A stretch of 64,000 nucleotides of DNA from Limnomonas spitsbergensis (taxonomy: Eukaryota > Chlorophyta > Chlorophyceae > Chlamydomonadales), in the NCBI GenBank assembly GCA_037349105.1, contig JAYJMM010000026.1:1364001-1428000 (forward strand), read 5' to 3'. A program made the position numbers and the translations under genes. This document shows, in pieces, positions 44,945 through 58,396 of the stretch; the stretch's first letter is position 1, and each line of letters begins with the position of its first letter. Below the pieces are notes generated by a model. That model was not told where the DNA came from. It saw nothing but the letters and a program-made list of their open reading frames with translations, and did not search any database.

Positions 44945-47815
44945 ATGGACCGACGACTGCCCCAAGCCTCGTCTTCTGCTGCGTCCTCTTCTTCCGCCTT
45001 GCTTACATTCCCGACGCGCTACAGCAAGGTAATGCGTGAGGACATGAGAGACTTCCCGGAGCGGTACATCTGCCCCTGCTGCACGACGCAGCTTAGATCG
45101 CCACGCGGTCAGGCCAGCGCAGCGGACGCCTTCGGGCTGCCCGTGGACCTGGACATCTTGCCGGAGCGTGCGCGGTTGGACGCGGTGCGCTCCTTGCTGT
45201 TGTTTGAGCCAGGCTGCGGTAGCCTGGCGCCAAATGACAGCGAGGGCAGCAGCTGCGGAGACTTGATCTGCAGGTCTTGCGCCAACAAGCTGCAGCGGCA
45301 CCACAGATCTGCCTTGCGACAAGCGCTTGTCAGCTACGAGCAGCTCGGGCATGGCAATGCTGGGACGATGCCCAGAGCGGTCCCCCTGCCTGGCAGCAGC
45401 AGCAGCAGGGGCTACGCGCTGCAGCGCGGTGTGACGGTGGGCCAGGACAGCCAGGCCGCTTCCCAGCAGGTGGTCATGCCCGATGTCGGCATGGGGCTGC
45501 CCACGTTCCGGGCTCAGACCGGAGGCCCCGGTGGGCCGCTGAAGCCGTGGTCGAGGGTGCTTCACCCGGCGACCACGGTCAAGACGCCGGGATCGGACGC
45601 TCGAGCTTGGGAGCGGCGCCTGGCATGGTTGGAGGAGACTGTCATCCCACACCTGCGCGCACTTCAGAACCCGGACCTTCCCAGCTCTGGTGAGTCGAAG
45701 GCTCCCACGAAAACGATAGGTGCCATTGTGTGCAAGCATTCAAAACAAAGAACTGGGTAGCATGGCTGCATGGTTGCTTTGCTGCATGGCTGTATTAGGG
45801 CTGTAGTGCTGCATGTTTGTAGGGCTGTAGGCAAGTATGTCTGCATCGTTGTGGGGCAACATTGCTGCATGGCTGCATGGTTGCATGGCTGCATGGCTGC
45901 ATGGCTGCATGGCAGCATGGCTGCATGGCAGCATGGCTGCATGGCAGCATGGTTGCATGGCTGCATGGCTGCATGGCTGCATGGCTGCATGGCTGCATAG
46001 CTGCATGGCTGCATGGCTGCATGGCTGCATGGGCCAACATCCCATGACCCCCCTTATTTGCGTAGACATGTTGCGTGCTCAACACGCGCACCTGCAACAG
46101 CACGGCATCGTTGTGCGGGCCACCTGGGACAGCAGCTTGGAATACCAGCTGTTCTGCGGTGCAGCCGCGCCGGTCAACGATGGGGGAGTGTGTTCCCCAT
46201 CGACGACAAGCACGCAATGCTGCTTGCCCCCCTGGGCGTGCCGCTCCAGCAGGGCGAGGTCCGCGTTCACGTGGACTTTTACACCTCGAGCTATTTTCCG
46301 AACGAGGCAGGCGTGAGCGTGGAGGATGAGGCGTTGCGGCAGAACATCGGCCGGCGGTCATCCATTCTGCTGGGCAAGGACCTGCAATTCGTGCGGGGGC
46401 AACAGCAGCACAACATGGACCAGCCATGCATGTTCCTGCTGGCGGACCCACTTGTGCTGTTGTTGAAGACGCTGGGGCTGGAGGGCATGGCGTACCCCTG
46501 CATCTTGGATCCATGCGGCCAAGCGGTGTCCCTGCAGCTGGCAGAGATGGAGGACACCCTGTTTATCGATACCTCGGGCCGCCGCCTACCGGAGTGGGCG
46601 AGCCGGAACCGGAGCAACACCCGGCTAAGCTTGGTGGAGCCCCTGGCCGAGCACCATCTACAACGCCAGTTCCCCAGCTGGTGGGCCGGCCCTGGCGAGA
46701 ACGGCATCTTCATTCCACGTTTGAGGGGCAGCTACACCCTACAAACGGGGGAGAAGGCAGCAGCAAAGTTCTCGGTCTGCTGCTGGATCATCGGGCTCGT
46801 GGTCGGCGGTGGCTTGATGTATGCAGCGCACCCAGCCTTGTGCAATGCGTACAAGCAGTTCTGGGTGGGCATGGACTTGGAGCCCCGGCCCAAGGGCCAC
46901 CCTGGATCAAAGGTCCACCTGCAAGAGGAGGCGGCCCAGCAGGGGCATGCGCCTGGTGCATCGCCGTTGCCACCCAAGACTCAGGCACAGATCCAGCCGG
47001 ACACACAGCTGCAACCGCACCGGCAGCGGCAGAGGGAGGTGGAGGAGGAGGGGGAGGAGGAGGAGGAGGAGGAGGAGGAGGAGGGGGGAAGGGAGGGGGA
47101 GGAGGCGGTGGTGGTGAAGGAGGAGGAGGCGGCAGAGGCTGCGGCGGGGGAGGCGGAGGCAGAGGAGGAGGAGGGTGTGCATGTGGAGGTATGGCCGCTG
47201 GCTGACCCCAACGCGCGCAGTTGGCCACTTCGCGAGGCCAAGGCCGCCCATGATGCAAAAGCAGCAAAGGTCAAGGCGGAGCAGGGCACCCGGCAGCGAG
47301 CCACCCAGCAGATGATGGTCGAAGTGCGCTTGCTAATGACGCACTGCAGCTGCTGCCGAGTGGTCATCGCAGCGGAGGAGACCGTGGTGAGGACGCACCA
47401 ACTCGTGGCTCATGATGGCAACGTCAACACGCTAGCGCCCGGCCGGTGGTGCCAGCGATGCTACAACCGTTATCAGGGCGCAAGGGGCGCCATGAACAAG
47501 GCGTGGACCGCCGCCGTGAAGGCAAAGCAGCAGGAGCCGCAGCCTCAGGAGCAGCCGCCTCCGGTCCAGCAGATGCCAGCAGGGCCAGCAACAGCAACCG
47601 TACCTGCAGCAACGAGCCTGGCACGGCAGGTGTCCACTGCCCCCGCTGCTGTGGCCAGCAGGTCGAGCAGGCGGCTGCATGTGAAGGTTGTGCCCACCAC
47701 AAGCCCCACAACCAGCAGGCCCGCCACCACCACCAGCCGGCCCACCACCGCAGCACAGCAACCAGGCGCCAAGAGGCAGCGGAGGAGCGCAAGCTCTGGG
47801 GATGAGTCGGAGTAG
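44945..47815 (+). CDS. element protein, unit 4
   Basis: Same model as unit 1; one Gln-to-Pro difference after PNARSW. Confidence 0.6.
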
Positions 47816-48511
47816 CAATACGGAGCAGGGTTCCGGTGGCAGTGTGAGGAGTGTTGGCTTGAGGGGCATGTCCAAGCTGCCTCTTGGGCCCTAGTTCAGA
47901 ATTGCCCAAGTCCTTGGGCAAGATCCTGACCTTGACCTTGACCAATGACGGGTGGAATGAGGATGAGGATGATCGGAACTTAATTTCTGGCAAGCGGTGC
48001 TCGATTTGGCCAACGACCATCATGTGGCTGATCTTGACTGTGACTTCTTGACTGTAAGGTTCTGAGCCCTAATGCTTGCATCATGAATACTGGGTGCAGA
48101 CAGAGCTACGGCCCTGTCTGCATCCGGGGGTTACTTACTAGAAGTCCCGGTGTTGGCTGGTTGCCCTCTGTTTATCTCAAAATCCCATTCGAGGTATTCG
48201 GAGTTGGGTTCGACTCCCAAAACATCACTTCTCTAGTAAGCATCTTGTACAGATGAATCTTGGTAGCCATGAATGATATGTCAAATGTACCAACATACTG
48301 GCTTGCCGAAACTTTTAGATATATGAAAAAAAATGTACTAACGGTAATGACGCTTGCGTGTCACGGAACGCTAGCTCCCGCTCGCGTAAGGTACTTGTAG
48401 GGTGGAGGCGTGTTACAGAAGGGGGCCTACGCCCCCCCCCCGCTACGCGGGGCCCCCCCCCGCTTAGTCTGAGCATGGCCGCCAAGCAAGGATGACAGAC
48501 GCGACCAACCA

Positions 48512-48554
48512 TTCTCTGTATCGTTCCAAGTTTATCAGATGAGTCCGAAGACTC
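48512..48554 (-). ncRNA. U6 5' half, junction of units 4 and 5
   Basis: Identical to the copy at 33067-33109. Confidence 0.85.
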
Positions 48555-49428
48555 GAGTAGGTGTGCGTGCCTGTGACACGCCACCCCCCCCTACAAGTAC
48601 CTTATGCGAGCGGGAGCGAGCATTCTGTGACACGCCACCGTCCTGCAAGTACATTATTACACGCGAGCGGGAGCGAGCGTTCATTGCCTGAACGACGGAC
48701 GACGGACGATGGCGGCTGCAATCAAGCACTGCCTTTTTGCTGTGGTGACAGCAATGATGACACACGCGACCAACCATTCTCTGTTTCGTTCTGAAGTTTA
48801 TCAGATGAGTCCGAAGACTCGAGTGGGTGTGCGTAAGCCTGCACCCAAGTACCCGTGCACACGCGTAGTAGCACCGTCGCGACATGGTTATTTCCAGCTG
48901 CACCAGCCCCTGCTGAATTTGTTCGCGACGAGCGAGGTCCGGAAGCCATGCAATAACTGGCGCGCTGTTCAACATGTGCATGGCTTGAGACTGGACGACG
49001 ACCCTTGTGTGCTCAGCAGGCCAACCAATCCGCAGACTTCGCACCCATCATCATCATCCCTCTGCAGCATGCAGGGGTAGTGGTGCACCACTACTCGGTC
49101 GCGGTGGTGTGATGACAGTTGGTTACTCCATCCCGATAGATGACAGCTGCGAACTGCTGATCATGTTTTTTGGGCTGAGACGACTACTGTTGGGTGACAC
49201 ACTACTGTTTGCTGCTGCTGCAGTCCCTGCTGCAACTAACAACCCTCGCTCGACCCTAATAATAATAATGGACCTGTCATCAGCGGGCATGTGAGCCATG
49301 AGCCCTCTGGCTACGCACTCTCGTTTAATACCTAATTTTGTTAAACACCACGTCTGTGCTTGCAATTCACAGTAGTTGACAAGGCTTGTCAATTTTCGCA
49401 CATCCCGGCGCGCGCAGTAATCCTTAAA

Positions 49429-52299
49429 ATGGACCGACGACTGCCCCAAGCCTCGTCTTCTGCTGCGTCCTCTTCTTCCGCCTTGCTTACATTCCCGACG
49501 CGCTACAGCAAGGTAATGCGTGAGGACATGAGAGACTTCCCGGAGCGGTACATCTGCCCCTGCTGCACGACGCAGCTTAGATCGCCACGCGGTCAGGCCA
49601 GCGCAGCGGACGCCTTCGGGCTGCCCGTGGACCTGGACATCTTGCCGGAGCGTGCGCGGTTGGACGCGGTGCGCTCCTTGCTGTTGTTTGAGCCAGGCTG
49701 CGGTAGCCTGGCGCCAAATGACAGCGAGGGCAGCAGCTGCGGAGACTTGATCTGCAGGTCTTGCGCCAACAAGCTGCAGCGGCACCACAGATCTGCCTTG
49801 CGACAAGCGCTTGTCAGCTACGAGCAGCTCGGGCATGGCAATGCTGGGACGATGCCCAGAGCGGTCCCCCTGCCTGGCAGCAGCAGCAGCAGGGGCTACG
49901 CGCTGCAGCGCGGTGTGACGGTGGGCCAGGACAGCCAGGCCGCTTCCCAGCAGGTGGTCATGCCCGATGTCGGCATGGGGCTGCCCACGTTCCGGGCTCA
50001 GACCGGAGGCCCCGGTGGGCCGCTGAAGCCGTGGTCGAGGGTGCTTCACCCGGCGACCACGGTCAAGACGCCGGGATCGGACGCTCGAGCTTGGGAGCGG
50101 CGCCTGGCATGGTTGGAGGAGACTGTCATCCCACACCTGCGCGCACTTCAGAACCCGGACCTTCCCAGCTCTGGTGAGTCGAAGGCTCCCACGAAAACGA
50201 TAGGTGCCATTGTGTGCAAGCATTCAAAACAAAGAACTGGGTAGCATGGCTGCATGGTTGCTTTGCTGCATGGCTGTATTAGGGCTGTAGTGCTGCATGT
50301 TTGTAGGGCTGTAGGCAAGTATGTCTGCATCGTTGTGGGGCAACATTGCTGCATGGCTGCATGGTTGCATGGCTGCATGGCTGCATGGCTGCATGGCAGC
50401 ATGGCTGCATGGCAGCATGGCTGCATGGCAGCATGGTTGCATGGCTGCATGGCTGCATGGCTGCATGGCTGCATGGCTGCATAGCTGCATGGCTGCATGG
50501 CTGCATGGCTGCATGGGCCAACATCCCATGACCCCCCTTATTTGCGTAGACATGTTGCGTGCTCAACACGCGCACCTGCAACAGCACGGCATCGTTGTGC
50601 GGGCCACCTGGGACAGCAGCTTGGAATACCAGCTGTTCTGCGGTGCAGCCGCGCCGGTCAACGATGGGGGAGTGTGTTCCCCATCGACGACAAGCACGCA
50701 ATGCTGCTTGCCCCCCTGGGCGTGCCGCTCCAGCAGGGCGAGGTCCGCGTTCACGTGGACTTTTACACCTCGAGCTATTTTCCGAACGAGGCAGGCGTGA
50801 GCGTGGAGGATGAGGCGTTGCGGCAGAACATCGGCCGGCGGTCATCCATTCTGCTGGGCAAGGACCTGCAATTCGTGCGGGGGCAACAGCAGCACAACAT
50901 GGACCAGCCATGCATGTTCCTGCTGGCGGACCCACTTGTGCTGTTGTTGAAGACGCTGGGGCTGGAGGGCATGGCGTACCCCTGCATCTTGGATCCATGC
51001 GGCCAAGCGGTGTCCCTGCAGCTGGCAGAGATGGAGGACACCCTGTTTATCGATACCTCGGGCCGCCGCCTACCGGAGTGGGCGAGCCGGAACCGGAGCA
51101 ACACCCGGCTAAGCTTGGTGGAGCCCCTGGCCGAGCACCATCTACAACGCCAGTTCCCCAGCTGGTGGGCCGGCCCTGGCGAGAACGGCATCTTCATTCC
51201 ACGTTTGAGGGGCAGCTACACCCTACAAACGGGGGAGAAGGCAGCAGCAAAGTTCTCGGTCTGCTGCTGGATCATCGGGCTCGTGGTCGGCGGTGGCTTG
51301 ATGTATGCAGCGCACCCAGCCTTGTGCAATGCGTACAAGCAGTTCTGGGTGGGCATGGACTTGGAGCCCCGGCCCAAGGGCCACCCTGGATCAAAGGTCC
51401 ACCTGCAAGAGGAGGCGGCCCAGCAGGGGCATGCGCCTGGTGCATCGCCGTTGCCACCCAAGACTCAGGCACAGATCCAGCCGGACACACAGCTGCAACC
51501 GCACCGGCAGCGGCAGAGGGAGGTGGAGGAGGAGGGGGAGGAGGAGGAGGAGGAGGAGGAGGAGGAGGGGGGAAGGGAGGGGGAGGAGGCGGTGGTGGTG
51601 AAGGAGGAGGAGGCGGCAGAGGCTGCGGCGGGGGAGGCGGAGGCAGAGGAGGAGGAGGGTGTGCATGTGGAGGTATGGCCGCTGGCTGACCCCAACGCGC
51701 GCAGTTGGCAACTTCGCGAGGCCAAGGCCGCCCATGATGCAAAAGCAGCAAAGGTCAAGGCGGAGCAGGGCACCCGGCAGCGAGCCACCCAGCAGATGAT
51801 GGTCGAAGTGCGCTTGCTAATGACGCACTGCAGCTGCTGCCGAGTGGTCATCGCAGCGGAGGAGACCGTGGTGAGGACGCACCAACTCGTGGCTCATGAT
51901 GGCAACGTCAACACGCTAGCGCCCGGCCGGTGGTGCCAGCGATGCTACAACCGTTATCAGGGCGCAAGGGGCGCCATGAACAAGGCGTGGACCGCCGCCG
52001 TGAAGGCAAAGCAGCAGGAGCCGCAGCCTCAGGAGCAGCCGCCTCCGGTCCAGCAGATGCCAGCAGGGCCAGCAACAGCAACCGTACCTGCAGCAACGAG
52101 CCTGGCACGGCAGGTGTCCACTGCCCCCGCTGCTGTGGCCAGCAGGTCGAGCAGGCGGCTGCATGTGAAGGTTGTGCCCACCACAAGCCCCACAACCAGC
52201 AGGCCCGCCACCACCACCAGCCGGCCCACCACCGCAGCACAGCAACCAGGCGCCAAGAGGCAGCGGAGGAGCGCAAGCTCTGGGGATGAGTCGGAGTAG
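49429..52299 (+). CDS. element protein, unit 5
   Basis: Same model as unit 1. Confidence 0.6.
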
Positions 52300-52996
52300 C
52301 AATACGGAGCAGGGTTCCGGTGGCAGTGTGAGGAGTGTTGGCTTGAGGGGCATGTCCAAGCTGCCTCTTGGGCCCTAGTTCAGAATTGCCCAAGTCCTTG
52401 GGCAAGATCCTGACCTTGACCTTGACCAATGACGGGTGGAATGAGGATGAGGATGATCGGAACTTAATTTCTGGCAAGCGGTGCTCGATTTGGCCAACGA
52501 CCATCATGTGGCTGATCTTGACTGTGACTTCTTGACTGTAAGGTTCTGAGCCCTAATGCTTGCATCATGAATACTGGGTGCAGACAGAGCTACGGCCCTG
52601 TCTGCATCCGGGGGTTACTTACTAGAAGTCCCGGTGTTGGCTGGTTGCCCTCTGTTTATCTCAAAATCCCATTCGAGGTATTCGGAGTTGGGTTCGACTC
52701 CCAAAACATCACTTCTCTAGTAAGCATCTTGTACAGATGAATCTTGGTAGCCATGAATGATATGTCAAATGTACCAACATACTGGCTTGCCGAAACTTTT
52801 AGATATATGAAAAAAAATGTACTAACGGTAATGACGCTTGCGTGTCACGGAACGCTAGCTCCCGCTCGCGTAAGGTACTTGTAGGGTGGAGGCGTGTTAC
52901 AGAAGGGGGCCTACGCCCCCCCCCCGCTACGCGGGGCCCCCCCCCCGCTTAGTCTGAGCATGGCCGCCAAGCAAGGATGACAGACGCGACCAACCA

Positions 52997-53039
52997 TTCT
53001 CTGTATCGTTCCAAGTTTATCAGATGAGTCCGAAGACTC
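52997..53039 (-). ncRNA. U6 5' half, junction of units 5 and 6
   Basis: Identical to the copy at 33067-33109. Confidence 0.85.
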
Positions 53040-53912
53040 GAGTAGGTGTGCGTGCCTGTGACACGCCACCCCCCCCTACAAGTACCTTATGCGAGCGGGA
53101 GCGAGCATTCTGTGACACGCCACTGTCCTGCAAGTACATTATTACACGCGAGCGGGAGCGAGCGTTCATTGCCTGAACGACGGACGACGCACAATGGCGG
53201 CTGCACTCAAGCATGCCTTTGTGTTGTGGTGACAGCAATGATGACAGACGCGACCAACCATTCTCTGTTTCGTTCTGAAGTTTATCAGATGAGTCCGAAG
53301 ACTCGAGTGGGTGTGCGTAAGCCTGCACCCAAGTACCCGTGCACACGCGTAGTAGCACCGTCGCGACATGGTTATTTCCAGCTGCACCAGCCCCTGCTGA
53401 ATTTGTTCGCGACGAGCGAGGTCCGGAAGCCATGCAATAACTGGCGCGCTGTTCAACATGTGCATGGCTTGAGACTGGACGACGACCCTTGTGTGCTCAG
53501 CAGGCCAACCAATCCGCAGACTTCGCACCCATCATCATCATCCCTCTGCAGCATGCAGGGGTAGTGGTGCACCACTACTCGGTCGCGGTGGTGTGATGAC
53601 AGTTGGTTACTCCATCCCGATAGATGACAGCTGCGAACTGCTGATCATGTTTTTTGGGCTGAGACGACTACTGTTGGGTGACACACTACTGTTTGCTGCT
53701 GCTGCAGTCCCTGCTGCAACTAACAACCCTCGCTCGACCCTAATAATAATAATGGACCTGTCATCAGCGGGCATGTGAGCCATGAGCCCTCTGGCTACGC
53801 ACTCTCGTTTAATACCTAATTTTGTTAAACACCACGTCTGTGCTTGCAATTCACAGTAGTTGACAAGGCTTGTCAATTTTCGCACATCCCGGCGCGCGCA
53901 GTAATCCTTAAA

Positions 53913-56783
53913 ATGGACCGACGACTGCCCCAAGCCTCGTCTTCTGCTGCGTCCTCTTCTTCCGCCTTGCTTACATTCCCGACGCGCTACAGCAAGGTAA
54001 TGCGTGAGGACATGAGAGACTTCCCGGAGCGGTACATCTGCCCCTGCTGCACGACGCAGCTTAGATCGCCACGCGGTCAGGCCAGCGCAGCGGACGCCTT
54101 CGGGCTGCCCGTGGACCTGGACATCTTGCCGGAGCGTGCGCGGTTGGACGCGGTGCGCTCCTTGCTGTTGTTTGAGCCAGGCTGCGGTAGCCTGGCGCCA
54201 AATGACAGCGAGGGCAGCAGCTGCGGAGACTTGATCTGCAGGTCTTGCGCCAACAAGCTGCAGCGGCACCACAGATCTGCCTTGCGACAAGCGCTTGTCA
54301 GCTACGAGCAGCTCGGGCATGGCAATGCTGGGACGATGCCCAGAGCGGTCCCCCTGCCTGGCAGCAGCAGCAGCAGGGGCTACGCGCTGCAGCGCGGTGT
54401 GACGGTGGGCCAGGACAGCCAGGCCGCTTCCCAGCAGGTGGTCATGCCCGATGTCGGCATGGGGCTGCCCACGTTCCGGGCTCAGACCGGAGGCCCCGGT
54501 GGGCCGCTGAAGCCGTGGTCGAGGGTGCTTCACCCGGCGACCACGGTCAAGACGCCGGGATCGGACGCTCGAGCTTGGGAGCGGCGCCTGGCATGGTTGG
54601 AGGAGACTGTCATCCCACACCTGCGCGCACTTCAGAACCCGGACCTTCCCAGCTCTGGTGAGTCGAAGGCTCCCACGAAAACGATAGGTGCCATTGTGTG
54701 CAAGCATTCAAAACAAAGAACTGGGTAGCATGGCTGCATGGTTGCTTTGCTGCATGGCTGTATTAGGGCTGTAGTGCTGCATGTTTGTAGGGCTGTAGGC
54801 AAGTATGTCTGCATCGTTGTGGGGCAACATTGCTGCATGGCTGCATGGTTGCATGGCTGCATGGCTGCATGGCTGCATGGCAGCATGGCTGCATGGCAGC
54901 ATGGCTGCATGGCAGCATGGTTGCATGGCTGCATGGCTGCATGGCTGCATGGCTGCATGGCTGCATAGCTGCATGGCTGCATGGCTGCATGGCTGCATGG
55001 GCCAACATCCCATGACCCCCCTTATTTGCGTAGACATGTTGCGTGCTCAACACGCGCACCTGCAACAGCACGGCATCGTTGTGCGGGCCACCTGGGACAG
55101 CAGCTTGGAATACCAGCTGTTCTGCGGTGCAGCCGCGCCGGTCAACGATGGGGGAGTGTGTTCCCCATCGACGACAAGCACGCAATGCTGCTTGCCCCCC
55201 TGGGCGTGCCGCTCCAGCAGGGCGAGGTCCGCGTTCACGTGGACTTTTACACCTCGAGCTATTTTCCGAACGAGGCAGGCGTGAGCGTGGAGGATGAGGC
55301 GTTGCGGCAGAACATCGGCCGGCGGTCATCCATTCTGCTGGGCAAGGACCTGCAATTCGTGCGGGGGCAACAGCAGCACAACATGGACCAGCCATGCATG
55401 TTCCTGCTGGCGGACCCACTTGTGCTGTTGTTGAAGACGCTGGGGCTGGAGGGCATGGCGTACCCCTGCATCTTGGATCCATGCGGCCAAGCGGTGTCCC
55501 TGCAGCTGGCAGAGATGGAGGACACCCTGTTTATCGATACCTCGGGCCGCCGCCTACCGGAGTGGGCGAGCCGGAACCGGAGCAACACCCGGCTAAGCTT
55601 GGTGGAGCCCCTGGCCGAGCACCATCTACAACGCCAGTTCCCCAGCTGGTGGGCCGGCCCTGGCGAGAACGGCATCTTCATTCCACGTTTGAGGGGCAGC
55701 TACACCCTACAAACGGGGGAGAAGGCAGCAGCAAAGTTCTCGGTCTGCTGCTGGATCATCGGGCTCGTGGTCGGCGGTGGCTTGATGTATGCAGCGCACC
55801 CAGCCTTGTGCAATGCGTACAAGCAGTTCTGGGTGGGCATGGACTTGGAGCCCCGGCCCAAGGGCCACCCTGGATCAAAGGTCCACCTGCAAGAGGAGGC
55901 GGCCCAGCAGGGGCATGCGCCTGGTGCATCGCCGTTGCCACCCAAGACTCAGGCACAGATCCAGCCGGACACACAGCTGCAACCGCACCGGCAGCGGCAG
56001 AGGGAGGTGGAGGAGGAGGGGGAGGAGGAGGAGGAGGAGGAGGAGGAGGAGGGGGGAAGGGAGGGGGAGGAGGCGGTGGTGGTGAAGGAGGAGGAGGCGG
56101 CAGAGGCTGCGGCGGGGGAGGCGGAGGCAGAGGAGGAGGAGGGTGTGCATGTGGAGGTATGGCCGCTGGCTGACCCCAACGCGCGCAGTTGGCAACTTCG
56201 CGAGGCCAAGGCCGCCCATGATGCAAAAGCAGCAAAGGTCAAGGCGGAGCAGGGCACCCGGCAGCGAGCCACCCAGCAGATGATGGTCGAAGTGCGCTTG
56301 CTAATGACGCACTGCAGCTGCTGCCGAGTGGTCATCGCAGCGGAGGAGACCGTGGTGAGGACGCACCAACTCGTGGCTCATGATGGCAACGTCAACACGC
56401 TAGCGCCCGGCCGGTGGTGCCAGCGATGCTACAACCGTTATCAGGGCGCAAGGGGCGCCATGAACAAGGCGTGGACCGCCGCCGTGAAGGCAAAGCAGCA
56501 GGAGCCGCAGCCTCAGGAGCAGCCGCCTCCGGTCCAGCAGATGCCAGCAGGGCCAGCAACAGCAACCGTACCTGCAGCAACGAGCCTGGCACGGCAGGTG
56601 TCCACTGCCCCCGCTGCTGTGGCCAGCAGGTCGAGCAGGCGGCTGCATGTGAAGGTTGTGCCCACCACAAGCCCCACAACCAGCAGGCCCGCCACCACCA
56701 CCAGCCGGCCCACCACCGCAGCACAGCAACCAGGCGCCAAGAGGCAGCGGAGGAGCGCAAGCTCTGGGGATGAGTCGGAGTAG
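53913..56783 (+). CDS. element protein, unit 6
   Basis: Same model as unit 1. Confidence 0.6.
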
Positions 56784-57479
56784 CAATACGGAGCAGGGTT
56801 CCGGTGGCAGTGTGAGGAGTGTTGGCTTGAGGGGCATGTCCAAGCTGCCTCTTGGGCCCTAGTTCAGAATTGCCCAAGTCCTTGGGCAAGATCCTGACCT
56901 TGACCTTGACCAATGACGGGTGGAATGAGGATGAGGATGATCGGAACTTAATTTCTGGCAAGCGGTGCTCGATTTGGCCAACGACCATCATGTGGCTGAT
57001 CTTGACTGTGACTTCTTGACTGTAAGGTTCTGAGCCCTAATGCTTGCATCATGAATACTGGGTGCAGACAGAGCTACGGCCCTGTCTGCATCCGGGGGTT
57101 ACTTACTAGAAGTCCCGGTGTTGGCTGGTTGCCCTCTGTTTATCTCAAAATCCCATTCGAGGTATTCGGAGTTGGGTTCGACTCCCAAAACATCACTTCT
57201 CTAGTAAGCATCTTGTACAGATGAATCTTGGTAGCCATGAATGATATGTCAAATGTACCAACATACTGGCTTGCCGAAACTTTTAGATATATGAAAAAAA
57301 ATGTACTAACGGTAATGACGCTTGCGTGTCACGGAACGCTAGCTCCCGCTCGCGTAAGGTACTTGTAGGGTGGAGGCGTGTTACAGAAGGGGGCCTACGC
57401 CCCCCCCCCGCTACGCGGGGCCCCCCCCCGCTTAGTCTGAGCATGGCCGCCAAGCAAGGATGACAGACGCGACCAACCA

Positions 57480-57522
57480 TTCTCTGTATCGTTCCAAGTT
57501 TATCAGATGAGTCCGAAGACTC
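57480..57522 (-). ncRNA. U6 5' half, junction of units 6 and 7
   Basis: Identical to the copy at 33067-33109. Confidence 0.85.
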
Positions 57523-58396
57523 GAGTAGGTGTGCGTGCCTGTGACACGCCACCCCCCCCTACAAGTACCTTATGCGAGCGGGAGCGAGCATTCTGTGACA
57601 CGCCACCGTCCTGCAAGTACATTATTACACGCGAGCGGGAGCGAGCGTTCATTGCCTGAACGACGGACGACGGACGATGGCGGCTGCAATCAAGCACTGC
57701 CTTTTTGCTGTGGTGACAGCAATGATGACACACGCGACCAACCATTCTCTGTTTCGTTCTGAAGTTTATCAGATGAGTCCGAAGACTCGAGTGGGTGTGC
57801 GTAAGCCTGCACCCAAGTACCCGTGCACACGCGTAGTAGCACCGTCGCGACATGGTTATTTCCAGCTGCACCAGCCCCTGCTGAATTTGTTCGCGACGAG
57901 CGAGGTCCGGAAGCCATGCAATAACTGGCGCGCTGTTCAACATGTGCATGGCTTGAGACTGGACGACGACCCTTGTGTGCTCAGCAGGCCAACCAATCCG
58001 CAGACTTCGCACCCATCATCATCATCCCTCTGCAGCATGCAGGGGTAGTGGTGCACCACTACTCGGTCGCGGTGGTGTGATGACAGTTGGTTACTCCATC
58101 CCGATAGATGACAGCTGCGAACTGCTGATCATGTTTTTTGGGCTGAGACGACTACTGTTGGGTGACACACTACTGTTTGCTGCTGCTGCAGTCCCTGCTG
58201 CAACTAACAACCCTCGCTCGACCCTAATAATAATAATGGACCTGTCATCAGCGGGCATGTGAGCCATGAGCCCTCTGGCTACGCACTCTCGTTTAATACC
58301 TAATTTTGTTAAACACCACGTCTGTGCTTGCAATTCACAGTAGTTGACAAGGCTTGTCAATTTTCGCACATCCCGGCGCGCGCAGTAATCCTTAAA

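Larger units (their letters stand above)
44071..48554 (+). repeat. array unit 4 (type A)
   Basis: 4484 bp. Carries one substitution in the gene (SWPL versus SWQL) at about 47225. Confidence 0.92.
48555..53039 (+). repeat. array unit 5 (type A)
   Basis: 4485 bp; the extra base is in a poly-C run of the right inverted repeat. Confidence 0.92.
53040..57522 (+). repeat. array unit 6 (type B)
   Basis: Shares the type B variants of unit 3 near 53190-53260. Confidence 0.92.
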